Below, piece after piece: positions 1 through 7,090 of a stretch of DNA of 8,485 bases. The notes under the pieces are model-generated. The model saw nothing but the letters and a program-made list of their open reading frames with translations, had not been told where the DNA came from and made no database searches. How positions within the stretch are numbered: position 1 is the stretch's first letter; the number at the start of each line of letters is the position of its first letter. Both the position numbers and the translations under genes were made by a program. Origin of the DNA: Bacteroidia bacterium (GTDB lineage Bacteria; Bacteroidota; Bacteroidia; NS11-12g; UBA9320); assembly GCA_022425465.1 (NCBI GenBank), contig JAKMFK010000077.1, positions 1-8,485 on the forward strand, given 5' to 3'.

Positions 1-1889
1 CTCCTTCTTGGAGATGCCTAGACTCCAACTCGGTTAATAACCGATTTGTTGCTGATATGCTGGAAAATAGAGGCTCTCAATTTGCTCCCGACTACTGGCT
101 AAACCTCAGCGAAAGTGTATATGCCATTCAAAATAGCAACACCGATACCATCGTTCTTGAGTTTACTTACGTCAATCGTTTTGGATGTAGAGCTAAGGAT
201 ACCGTTTCTATTGAAGTGTCTAAAGTTCCTAAACTTACATTCTCTTCTCATCGTGACCTCTGCTACGATGAAGGTGATATTTCTTTGAATAACCTTATGG
301 GTGTTAACCTCACAGATGGGGTTTGGTCTATCGTTGATGAAGCTGGATACAGAGATACCAACGATTTAGGTGGCATATCCAACAATGCTATCAATACATT
401 TAATAGTGTCCCACTAGCAAGTTCATCTTCTACTCCTAACTCTTGGAGAATTAGATATACCCATACTGCTACAGGTTGTCCTACGTTCAAGGATACAACC
501 TTACGCATCAACCCATTGCCCAACATCAACCTAACCCCACTTACGCCTAATCGTTTGTGTGAAACAGCTATGGATGTCCCCCTTAATGCTACTCCTGCTG
601 GGGGTACTTGGTCGAGTAATGATCCTACTGCTATTGTTGGAGGTAATAGCTTCAGCCCAGGCTCTGCTTCCATTGTTGGTAATGGTGATATCATCAAAAT
701 CTACTACGATTATACTGATGCTGCTACGGGTTGTAGCAACAACGATTCAATCGAGGCTCAAGTGGACCCTAAACCTACCATATCTCTCCCTACAAACGCT
801 GTCTACTGTCGTAACAAAGGTGAAATGGTTATGCCACTTACCCTCCCTATTTCTGCAACCAATAACTCCAGTCTAATCTGGATTCCTACTAACATATATG
901 GCAACAGAGATCGTATCGATGCAGGTGCTATTGATAATATTCAAGGTGAAGGTACCATTACCCTTACTCTGCAAAATCAAAAAGCAGACACCTTTAGAAT
1001 TGGTGCTAACGCCGGTGGTCTTGCCTCTTGCTCAGATGTCAACGGTTCCTTTGAAATTATCATCAACCCCATCCCTGATGCAGTTATTACCAATAGCAAC
1101 CCCGAAGGTTGTAACCCCGTAACTACTGATCTAGGTGTGGTTGTTAACAACCAAGTTGATCCTGCTACATCTACCTACTCGTGGAATCTTGGCAATGGTA
1201 ATACTTCTACTGATGCTAATAATACCCTCACCTATACAGATGATGGTCAAGCCAATATATCGGTACTTATTACTTCAGATAAGGGATGTGATACCACCAT
1301 CACTAGTTCGGTACTTATCAACCCTATTCCGGTAGCTAGCTTTTTACCTAACCCAAATAATTACACCACGGCGGCTCTTCCTCGTTTCATATTTACCAAT
1401 ACCAGTACTGTTGATCCTGTCAATGGTAGTGTCATTGATCAATTTGAGTGGGACTTCGGTGATCCAAATGCTACAGATGATGTTTCAGCAGAAGAAAACC
1501 CATCGCACTACTACCCTACTGACACTGCTCAATACTGTGTCAACCTCAAGGTGACCACCAATAAAGGATGTTCAGATGAGTTTAACTCATGTGTAGTTAT
1601 TGGACCTGATTTGATTGTATTTATACCCAATGCCTTTACACCGAATACTTCTGGCCCAGACCAAAACGAAGGATTTAAGGCAACCATTAGTGGTGAAAAA
1701 GCTATGGAGCTAATCATCTTCAACCGTTGGGGTGAAATCATGTTTATCACCAATGATGTCAATGAAAAATGGGATGGAACATTCAAAGGTGAGCCCGCTC
1801 AACAAGATGTGTATGCTTACCAACTCAATGTTACTGCTCTCAATGACGAAGTATACAACTATACTGGTACCATTACTCTTATTCGGTAA
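1..1889 (+). CDS. T9SS type B secreted multi-repeat protein with PKD-like units and CHU_C C-terminal domain (5' partial)
   Basis: This is the C-terminal part of a large exported protein, probably a surface adhesin-like or extracellular protein; its specific role is unknown. The first in-frame ATG is at 57, but the frame is open back to base 3, so ATG57 is internal and the real start and signal peptide lie left of the window. Counting from ATG57, the protein is a chain of beta-sandwich-like units separated by Pro-x-Pro linkers (residues 151-155 INPLP, 236-240 VDPKP, 336-340 INPIP, 421-425 INPIP). Two units near the end look PKD-like (around 373-420, and 460-515 with FEWDFGDP). The last ~90 residues (from FIPNAFTPN at 522, through IIFNRWGE at 553-560 and KWDG at 571-574) match the gliding-motility-associated C-terminal domain, the type B sorting signal of the Bacteroidota type IX secretion system. 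Thr, Asn, Pro and Ser dominate, as is usual for such proteins. A terminator follows, so it is transcriptionally separate from rel. The family call is firm; a function is not assignable. Confidence 0.9.
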   Translation, partial: PSWRCLDSNSVNNRFVADMLENRGSQFAPDYWLNLSESVYAIQNSNTDTIVLEFTYVNRFGCRAKDTVSIEVSKVPKLTFSSHRDLCYDEGDISLNNLMGVNLTDGVWSIVDEAGYRDTNDLGGISNNAINTFNSVPLASSSSTPNSWRIRYTHTATGCPTFKDTTLRINPLPNINLTPLTPNRLCETAMDVPLNATPAGGTWSSNDPTAIVGGNSFSPGSASIVGNGDIIKIYYDYTDAATGCSNNDSIEAQVDPKPTISLPTNAVYCRNKGEMVMPLTLPISATNNSSLIWIPTNIYGNRDRIDAGAIDNIQGEGTITLTLQNQKADTFRIGANAGGLASCSDVNGSFEIIINPIPDAVITNSNPEGCNPVTTDLGVVVNNQVDPATSTYSWNLGNGNTSTDANNTLTYTDDGQANISVLITSDKGCDTTITSSVLINPIPVASFLPNPNNYTTAALPRFIFTNTSTVDPVNGSVIDQFEWDFGDPNATDDVSAEENPSHYYPTDTAQYCVNLKVTTNKGCSDEFNSCVVIGPDLIVFIPNAFTPNTSGPDQNEGFKATISGEKAMELIIFNRWGEIMFITNDVNEKWDGTFKGEPAQQDVYAYQLNVTALNDEVYNYTGTITLIR

Positions 1890-1913
1890 GTGAAATGGAT
1901 CTGTAAACTATCT

Positions 1914-1947
1914 AAAAAGGAAGTAACATGTTACTTCCTTTTTTTTT
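1914..1947 (+). terminator. Strong intrinsic terminator after the T9SS protein gene
   Basis: A perfect 30-base palindrome at 1914-1943 contains the arm GGAAGTAACA facing TGTTACTTCC, and T residues run on through 1947 (9 T in a row from 1939). It starts 25 bases after the stop codon at 1887-1889. The A-run on the left arm pairs with the T-run on the right, so it could also stop transcription coming from the opposite direction, although no minus-strand gene is seen nearby. Confidence 0.9.
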
Positions 1948-2007
1948 CAGTGAGTGACATAAAAGAAAAATTTGATCTAATGAAAAAGAAAGAGAACATA
2001 CTTATCA

Positions 2008-2015
2008 TAACTTCG
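2008..2015 (+). promoter_or_regulatory. Candidate Bacteroidota -7 promoter element for the rel operon
   Basis: TAACTTCG differs by one base from the Bacteroidota consensus -7 element TAnnTTTG. It lies 17 bases before the GTG start of rel and downstream of the previous terminator, which suggests a very short leader. No good TTG/TTTG -33 element sits at the usual distance; the nearest TTTG, at 1971-1974, is too far upstream. The assignment is tentative. Confidence 0.4.
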
Positions 2016-2032
2016 CATTAGATTATTGAACC

Positions 2033-4243
2033 GTGAAAAACGAAAATTTATCTGAAAATAAAGAAATTGTAAATAAGTATCGACAGCTACTGAGAGTATC
2101 TAAATGGTCAAGAGAAAAGGGTGATGTAAGAATTATTCGAAAAGCATTTGAAATGGCCATGGAATCTCATAGTCAAATGCGAAGAAAATCCGGTGAACCA
2201 TACATCTATCATCCGATAGCTGTAGCCAGAATTGCAGCTGAAGAAATAGGACTTGGTACTACATCCATTGTATGTGCTCTTTTACACGATGTAGTTGAAG
2301 ATACAGATGTCACTTTGGATGATATCCGAGAGGAATTTGGTGATAAAGAAGCAAATATTATCGATGGTCTAACTAAAATAGCAGGTGTTTACGACACACA
2401 TTCACCGCAAGCTGAAAATTTCAGAAAAATGCTTTTGACCATGGCAAATGATGTTCGTGTAATTCTCATCAAATTGTGTGATCGACTACACAATATGAGA
2501 ACACTAGAACACATGAGTGATAAGGGTCAACTCAAAATAGCATCTGAAACTAACTTTATATATGCACCATTAGCACATCGACTTGGCCTATATACCATTA
2601 AGACTGAACTAGAAGACTTATCATTAAAATACACACAACCTGCACTTTATAAAGACTTAAAGCATCAATTAAATGCTACTAAAGAACAAAGAAACAGGTA
2701 CATACGATCATTCATAAAACCCATAAAAGTTGAATTAGATGAGCTTGGCGTAAATTATGAAATAAAAGGAAGACCGAAATCCATATACAGTATCTATTCC
2801 AAAATGATTTCAAAAAAATTAGAGTTTGAGGATGTATACGACTTATTTGCTATTCGAGTCATTTTAGATAGTGAACCAGAAGACGAAAAAATGGATTGCT
2901 GGAATGTTTACTCAATTATTACAGGTATTTTTAAACCCAACCCTGAACGATTAAGAGATTGGATTAGCATACCGAAAAGTAATGGTTATGAGAGTTTACA
3001 CACCACTGTAATGGGACCAAAAGGGCAATGGGTTGAAGTTCAAATTCGTAGTAAAAGAATGGATGCTATTGCTGAGAAAGGATATGCTGCTCACTGGAAA
3101 TATAAACAACACAAAAACACAAAGGAGTCGAGTAATAGTCTAGATAATTGGTTGAAGCAAATTAGAGAAATCATCGAAAATCAAGAAAGTAATGCACTCG
3201 ATTTTTTGGATGAATTCAAGATGAATTTATATGCTAAAGAAGTTTTTGCATTTACACCAAAGGGGCTACTCAAAAAACTTCCTAAAGGATCTACATCTCT
3301 TGATTTTGCATTTGATATTCACACCGAAGTTGGAGCAAAATGTCTAGGTGCAAAAGTCAATGGAAAATTAGTACCTCTAAGTTATGAAATTCAGAATGGT
3401 GATCAAATTGAAATACTCACATCTGCAAAACAAAAACCCAATAAAGACTGGTTAAGTTTTGTAAAAACATCCAAGGCAAAAAACAAAATCAAACAAAGCC
3501 TTAAAGACGAGAAAAGAGCTGTTGCCTCAATTGGTAAAGAATCCCTTTCTCGAAAAATGAAAAATTCTGGTTTTGAATACACTACGCAAAATTTAAATAA
3601 ATTAGTAAGGTTTTTTGATGTAGATGACGAACTTGAACTAAATTACAAAATAGGTTCTGGAGCACTTGATAAGGAAAAAATAAAACTCCATGATATTTTA
3701 GTAGAAACAAAATCGGTACATAAACCTGGAACAGATCGTCGAGTAACTAAAACTGGACAAACAAATCCATCTAAAGAACTCATTATCGGCGATGCATCCA
3801 TTAATTTTGATTATGTATTAGCTGCTTGTTGCAACCCAATACCGGGCGATCAAGTTGTTGGATTTATAACGGTAGGTGGAGAGGTAAAAATACATCAGAC
3901 CAATTGTAAAAATGCTCAAAACCTGATGTCAAAATATGGATATCGAATCATTAAAGCTCGATGGGCTGATCAAGCAATCTCTACTGAGTATTTTGAAGCA
4001 ACCATTGGAATTACTGGGATTGATTCGTTAGGTCTCGTAAGTAAAGTTACTGACATTATTTCCAAACAGTTGAAAGTAAACATGAAATCCATCAGTTTTG
4101 AATCATTGGATGGTACATTTGTTGGCAAATTAAAATTAAATGTGTCTGACAAACATCACTTGGAACAACTTATGAGTGAGTTAATTGGTATAGACCAATA
4201 TATAAAAGTAAATAGAGTAGCGTTAGAACACGATACTAACTAA
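2033..4243 (+). CDS. rel: Bifunctional (p)ppGpp synthetase/hydrolase, long RelA/SpoT homologue
   Basis: This cytoplasmic enzyme makes (p)ppGpp from ATP and GDP/GTP and hydrolyses it, and so controls the stringent response. At 736 residues it has the usual long-RSH length and full domain order. The N-terminal HD hydrolase keeps its metal and catalytic residues: H60, H85-D86, E89-D90, D150 and N154 of LCDRLHN. The synthetase domain (~240-345) has GRPKSIYSIY at 246-255, D270 in YDLFAIR and E335 in VEVQIR. The TGS domain covers ~402-463. A CC...H...C zinc-finger-like motif has C599, C600, H621 and C625, and an ACT domain spans ~652-730. The RLRD motif at 307-310 is basic, like the RxKD of bifunctional Rel/SpoT enzymes rather than the acidic ExDD of RelA. 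Both activities are therefore expected. The GTG start follows an in-frame TGA at 2027-2029, and the next in-frame Met is residue 42, inside the HD domain, so GTG is the only sensible start. First gene of a tight four-gene operon; three bases separate it from fur. Confidence 0.97.
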   Translation: MKNENLSENKEIVNKYRQLLRVSKWSREKGDVRIIRKAFEMAMESHSQMRRKSGEPYIYHPIAVARIAAEEIGLGTTSIVCALLHDVVEDTDVTLDDIREEFGDKEANIIDGLTKIAGVYDTHSPQAENFRKMLLTMANDVRVILIKLCDRLHNMRTLEHMSDKGQLKIASETNFIYAPLAHRLGLYTIKTELEDLSLKYTQPALYKDLKHQLNATKEQRNRYIRSFIKPIKVELDELGVNYEIKGRPKSIYSIYSKMISKKLEFEDVYDLFAIRVILDSEPEDEKMDCWNVYSIITGIFKPNPERLRDWISIPKSNGYESLHTTVMGPKGQWVEVQIRSKRMDAIAEKGYAAHWKYKQHKNTKESSNSLDNWLKQIREIIENQESNALDFLDEFKMNLYAKEVFAFTPKGLLKKLPKGSTSLDFAFDIHTEVGAKCLGAKVNGKLVPLSYEIQNGDQIEILTSAKQKPNKDWLSFVKTSKAKNKIKQSLKDEKRAVASIGKESLSRKMKNSGFEYTTQNLNKLVRFFDVDDELELNYKIGSGALDKEKIKLHDILVETKSVHKPGTDRRVTKTGQTNPSKELIIGDASINFDYVLAACCNPIPGDQVVGFITVGGEVKIHQTNCKNAQNLMSKYGYRIIKARWADQAISTEYFEATIGITGIDSLGLVSKVTDIISKQLKVNMKSISFESLDGTFVGKLKLNVSDKHHLEQLMSELIGIDQYIKVNRVALEHDTN

Positions 4244-4246
4244 AAA

Positions 4247-4744
4247 ATGGAAGATTTAGAAACCATAAAAGAGGATGTAAAACAACTCTTTACAGCCTAT
4301 TTAGAGAAAAAAGGACAGCGTAGGACTCCAGAACGCTATGCGATTCTTGATGAAATTTATAGCAATAAAAAACATTTTGATGTAGATACGCTGTACGTCC
4401 AAATGAAAAATAGAAATTATCATGTAAGCAGAGCTACAGTATACAATACACTTGATCTTTTACAAGAATGCGGTCTAGTCATCAAACATCAATTTGGACA
4501 AAATATGGCTCAATTCGAACAAGCCTATGGGTACAAACAACATGATCACATCATTTGCAATACATGCAGTAAAGTGATGGAATTTTGTGACCCTCGTATT
4601 CAGCAAATTACTACTAAAATGGCTGAATTACTCAATTTTGAAGTTTCTAGACACTCGCTTAATCTATACGGAGATCCCAAAGTGGACAAACATGGACTAT
4701 GTATGAACTGTGATAATCAAGTAAAAGTTGTAGATATAAAATAA
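4247..4744 (+). CDS. fur: Fur-family metal-responsive transcriptional regulator
   Basis: This is a DNA-binding repressor of the Fur superfamily, most likely sensing iron, although the metal cannot be proven from sequence. At 165 residues it is slightly longer than the ~150 of E. coli Fur, mainly by an N-terminal extension. The winged helix includes QRRTPER (24-30) and the recognition helix SRATVYNTLDLL (61-72). Ligand residues of the regulatory site align: H43, E91, H99 and H101 in QHDH. The structural zinc site has both CxxC pairs, C104/C107 (CNTC) and C152/C155 (CMNC). H136 in SRHSLNLYG matches the third-site histidine. The position equivalent to E. coli Fur E108 appears to be Gln119. A peroxide sensor (PerR) or zinc sensor (Zur) is possible, but the DHIICNTC core and spacing favour Fur. 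It starts three bases after the rel stop and its TAA abuts the ATG of purA, so it is cotranscribed with both. Confidence 0.93.
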   Translation: MEDLETIKEDVKQLFTAYLEKKGQRRTPERYAILDEIYSNKKHFDVDTLYVQMKNRNYHVSRATVYNTLDLLQECGLVIKHQFGQNMAQFEQAYGYKQHDHIICNTCSKVMEFCDPRIQQITTKMAELLNFEVSRHSLNLYGDPKVDKHGLCMNCDNQVKVVDIK

Positions 4745-6010
4745 ATGGTAGACGTATTATTAGGACTCCAGTGGGGAGATGAAGGAAAAGGTAAAATTGC
4801 AGACTACCTTACACCAAGATATGACGTAGTCGCACGATTTCAAGGTGGTCCAAATGCAGGCCATTCACTTGAATTCAATGGGATGAAGCATGTTCTAAAC
4901 ACCATTCCCTCAGGAATATTCCATGATAACTGTGTAAATATTATTGGCAATGGCGTTGTAATTGACCCAGTATTATTCATGGCCGAAATAGATCGTACAG
5001 TCGCTGCTGGTGCTGATGTTATGAAAAACTTAATAATTTCATATAAAGCCCACATCATTATGCCAACTCACAAAATCTTGGATGCTGCAAGTGAATGGAG
5101 TAAAGGTGACAAGAAAATAGGAAGTACTCTGCGTGGTATTGGGCCAACCTACCGTGAAAAGATTGGTCGTGGTGGGTTACGAATTGGTGAAATATTTGCT
5201 CCCAACTTCGAACAAAACTACCATGAAAAGAAAATGAGATCACTCCAACTGGTTGAGCAATTTGGATTTACAGACTTTGACTTAGAAAGCATGGAAGAAG
5301 AATTTTTCACTGCCGTTGACAGACTCCGTAAATTTAAATTTGTAAATAGCGAATACCTAATTAACAAGCACATCGCTAATAATGACAAAATTCTTGCCGA
5401 AGGTGCACAGGGTAGCATGCTTGATATCGATTTTGGATCATATCCATTTGTTACTTCGAGCAATACAACCGTTGGTGGCGTATCTACAGGACTTGGAATA
5501 GCACCTAAGCACATTAACAAGGTAATTGGTATTTTTAAAGCCTACTGTACTCGTGTTGGTGGAGGCCCGTTCCCTTCTGAGCTTGACAACGAAATTGGTC
5601 AGCGAATTCGTGATGTTGGTAATGAATATGGAGCAACTACTGGCAGACCACGAAGAACTGGATGGTTAGATTTAGTAGCCTTAGAATATGCAATTATGCT
5701 TAGTGGTGTAGACGAACTTTGTATGATGAAAGCTGACTGTTTAAGCGGTTTTGATGAAGTACTAGTTGGGACTAGTTATAAAGGTGATCTAATGGAAACC
5801 AATGAAGTTCCATTCGATTTGAACGTTGATAATTTTAAATCACAATATGAATCTCATCCTGGATGGCAGGAAGACATCACTCAGATTAAAAACCATAATG
5901 CTCTACCTCAAACATTTAAAGACTATATTCAAGCAATTGAGCAGCAAATAAACACCCCAATAAGTATCATATCAGTAGGACCCGGAAGAGATCAAACCAT
6001 AAAAAAATAG
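4745..6010 (+). CDS. purA: Adenylosuccinate synthetase
   Basis: This enzyme catalyses the GTP-dependent joining of aspartate to IMP, giving adenylosuccinate, the first step of the AMP branch of purine synthesis. It is cytoplasmic and normally a homodimer. The 421-residue length is normal for the family (E. coli ~432). Diagnostic motifs are all present: the GTP-binding GDEGKGK at 11-17 with catalytic D12, NAGH at 37-40 with catalytic H40, GIGPTYREKIGRGGLR at 131-146, EGAQGSMLDIDFGSYPF at 219-235, the aspartate-binding loop GATTGRPRRTGWLDL at 296-310, and the C-terminal VGPGRDQTI at 411-419. The ATG follows the fur stop codon with no spacer, and no Shine-Dalgarno motif is visible, as is usual in Bacteroidota, so translation may rely on coupling or simple AT-rich initiation. 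Known inhibition of PurA by (p)ppGpp in other bacteria links it to the rel gene upstream. Confidence 0.98.
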   Translation: MVDVLLGLQWGDEGKGKIADYLTPRYDVVARFQGGPNAGHSLEFNGMKHVLNTIPSGIFHDNCVNIIGNGVVIDPVLFMAEIDRTVAAGADVMKNLIISYKAHIIMPTHKILDAASEWSKGDKKIGSTLRGIGPTYREKIGRGGLRIGEIFAPNFEQNYHEKKMRSLQLVEQFGFTDFDLESMEEEFFTAVDRLRKFKFVNSEYLINKHIANNDKILAEGAQGSMLDIDFGSYPFVTSSNTTVGGVSTGLGIAPKHINKVIGIFKAYCTRVGGGPFPSELDNEIGQRIRDVGNEYGATTGRPRRTGWLDLVALEYAIMLSGVDELCMMKADCLSGFDEVLVGTSYKGDLMETNEVPFDLNVDNFKSQYESHPGWQEDITQIKNHNALPQTFKDYIQAIEQQINTPISIISVGPGRDQTIKK

Positions 6011-6011
6011 T

Positions 6012-6887
6012 ATGAACGCATTTATTTTTCCTGGACAAGGAGCCCAATTTGTTGGAATGGGGCAAGAACTATACAATTCTAACAACGATGCCAAACTTCT
6101 TTTTGACAAAGCCAATGAAGTATTGGGATTTGAAATTACAAAGGAAATGTTTGAAGGAACAGCCGAGGGGTTAAAACAAACTAAAATTACTCAGCCTGCT
6201 GTATTTCTTCATTCCGTTATTTTAGCCAAGACACTACCCCATTTCAAACCCGACATGGTTGCTGGTCACAGCTTGGGTGAATTATCTGCTCTTGTAGCTA
6301 ATGAGACATTAAACTTTGAAGATGGCCTCAAACTTGTTGCTATCCGAGCACAAGCAATGCAAAAAGCATGTGAAATAAATCCAAGTACCATGGCTGCAAT
6401 CATTGGTTTGGATGATTCCATAATTGAAGAAGTTTGTAATAGTATCGATGAAACCGTTGTTGCAGCAAACTATAATTGCCCTGGACAACTGGTGATATCT
6501 GGAAGTAATTCTGGCATCGTTAAAGCATGTGAAATACTCACAGAAAAAGGTGCACGAAGAGCATTAAAACTCCCTGTTGGTGGAGCTTTTCACTCACCAC
6601 TCATGGAACCTGCAAGAGAAGAATTAGCTGAAGCTATTGAAGCTACCGTTTTTAACACTCCCACTTGTCCAATCTATCAAAACGTGAGCACAAAAGCTGA
6701 GACAGATATTCAACGAATTAAAGAAAATCTAATTGCTCAGTTAACTGCACCTGTAAAATGGACTCAATCTGTTGAAAATATGATAGCTACAGGTGCTACT
6801 AAATTTACTGAAGTTGGTCCAGGGAAAGCTCTGCAAGGAATGTTGATTAAAATTAACAAAGAAGTAGAACGGGCAGGAATTAGTTAA
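6012..6887 (+). CDS. fabD: Malonyl-CoA:acyl carrier protein transacylase
   Basis: FabD moves the malonyl group from malonyl-CoA to the phosphopantetheine of acyl carrier protein, supplying the extender unit for type II fatty-acid synthesis. The 291-residue protein is a compact single-domain form of normal family length (E. coli 309), so it is not a polyketide synthase fragment. It shows FPGQGAQ at 6-12 (oxyanion-hole Gln9), the nucleophile elbow GHSLGE at 85-90 with Ser87, Arg112 in the carboxylate-binding position, the catalytic His194 in GAFHSPLM at 191-198, and Gln243 aligning with E. coli Gln250. Conserved VGPGKAL is at 268-274. One base separates its ATG from the purA stop. It is the last gene of the operon, and a dyad lies across its stop codon. 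It is not next to acpP, fabF or fabH here, so it is detached from the usual fatty-acid cluster as far as the window shows. Confidence 0.97.
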   Translation: MNAFIFPGQGAQFVGMGQELYNSNNDAKLLFDKANEVLGFEITKEMFEGTAEGLKQTKITQPAVFLHSVILAKTLPHFKPDMVAGHSLGELSALVANETLNFEDGLKLVAIRAQAMQKACEINPSTMAAIIGLDDSIIEEVCNSIDETVVAANYNCPGQLVISGSNSGIVKACEILTEKGARRALKLPVGGAFHSPLMEPAREELAEAIEATVFNTPTCPIYQNVSTKAETDIQRIKENLIAQLTAPVKWTQSVENMIATGATKFTEVGPGKALQGMLIKINKEVERAGIS

Positions 6888-6892
6888 TTCCT
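6875..6892. repeat. 8-bp dyad spanning the fabD stop codon
   Basis: AGGAATTA and TAATTCCT face each other around a central GT, with the fabD stop codon TAA at 6885-6887 inside the right arm. In RNA it could form a short hairpin with a small loop at the very end of the coding region. No T-run follows directly, so it is not a classical terminator by itself. Confidence 0.6.
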
Positions 6893-6903
6893 ACATCTAA
6901 AAT

Positions 6904-6924
6904 TTAAATAACTGCGTTATTTAA
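6904..6924 (+). terminator. Weak candidate terminator or 3'-end stem-loop after fabD
   Basis: TTAAATAAC and GTTATTTAA form a perfect 9-bp stem around a TGC loop, 17 bases after the fabD stop. The stem is AT-rich and is followed by TATCACAC rather than a T-run, so any termination would be weak. It may instead protect or define the 3' end of the operon message. Confidence 0.4.
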
Positions 6925-6992
6925 TATCACACAAGGAAGAAACTGTATTCAATTATTATGCGACAAATGTAAATTCTCATTTATTTTTTTGC

Positions 6993-7024
6993 TTAATTTA
7001 TTGATTAATTTATTGATTAATTTA
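6993..7024. repeat. 12-bp direct repeat, 2.7 copies
   Basis: TTAATTTATTGA occurs at 6993-7004 and, identically, at 7005-7016; the first eight bases recur at 7017-7024. There is no coding context. It could be slippage-derived or a set of phased binding sites upstream of the susC-like promoter, which starts about 67 bases further on. Confidence 0.85.
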
Positions 7025-7060
7025 ACGTATAAAAGTTAGACAAATTAAAAAGGAACGTTG

Positions 7061-7083
7061 CTTATAGTTTTTTTTACTATAAG
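7061..7083. repeat. Inverted repeat with T8A loop upstream of the susC-like promoter
   Basis: CTTATAG at 7061-7067 is the exact reverse complement of CTATAAG at 7077-7083, separated by eight T and one A. It ends seven bases before the likely -7 element, so it covers the place where a -33 element would lie. That position suits an operator or a bent/cruciform DNA element. It is not a normal terminator, since no T-run follows the right arm. Confidence 0.6.
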
Positions 7084-7090
7084 TTATTTA

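Noticed and set aside
57..59. ATG at 57 as the start of the first gene.
   Set aside because: The frame stays open to base 3 with sensible residues, no signal peptide follows this ATG, and a T9SS substrate must have one.
263..697. A 144-codon open frame on the minus strand inside the surface-protein gene.
   Set aside because: It lies wholly within a well-supported plus-strand repeat protein and resembles no family. It is best explained as a shadow of the repetitive codon pattern.
559..1335. Several overlapping plus-strand open frames of 66-105 codons in another frame of the first gene.
   Set aside because: They are Leu/Val-rich frameshifted readings of the Thr/Asn/Pro-rich repeat gene. The main frame continues unbroken through them, so no frameshift or nested gene is indicated.
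1980..2021. A 13-codon ATG mini-ORF (MKKKENILIITSH) just before rel, possibly a leader peptide.
   Set aside because: It overlaps the candidate -7 element at 2008-2015, so it would lie upstream of the likely transcript start, and its composition is what AT-rich DNA gives by chance. There is no attenuator-like structure after it.
5058..5520. Minus-strand open frames of 61-100 codons within purA.
   Set aside because: PurA is complete with all its motifs in the opposite strand, and these translations show no recognisable domain.
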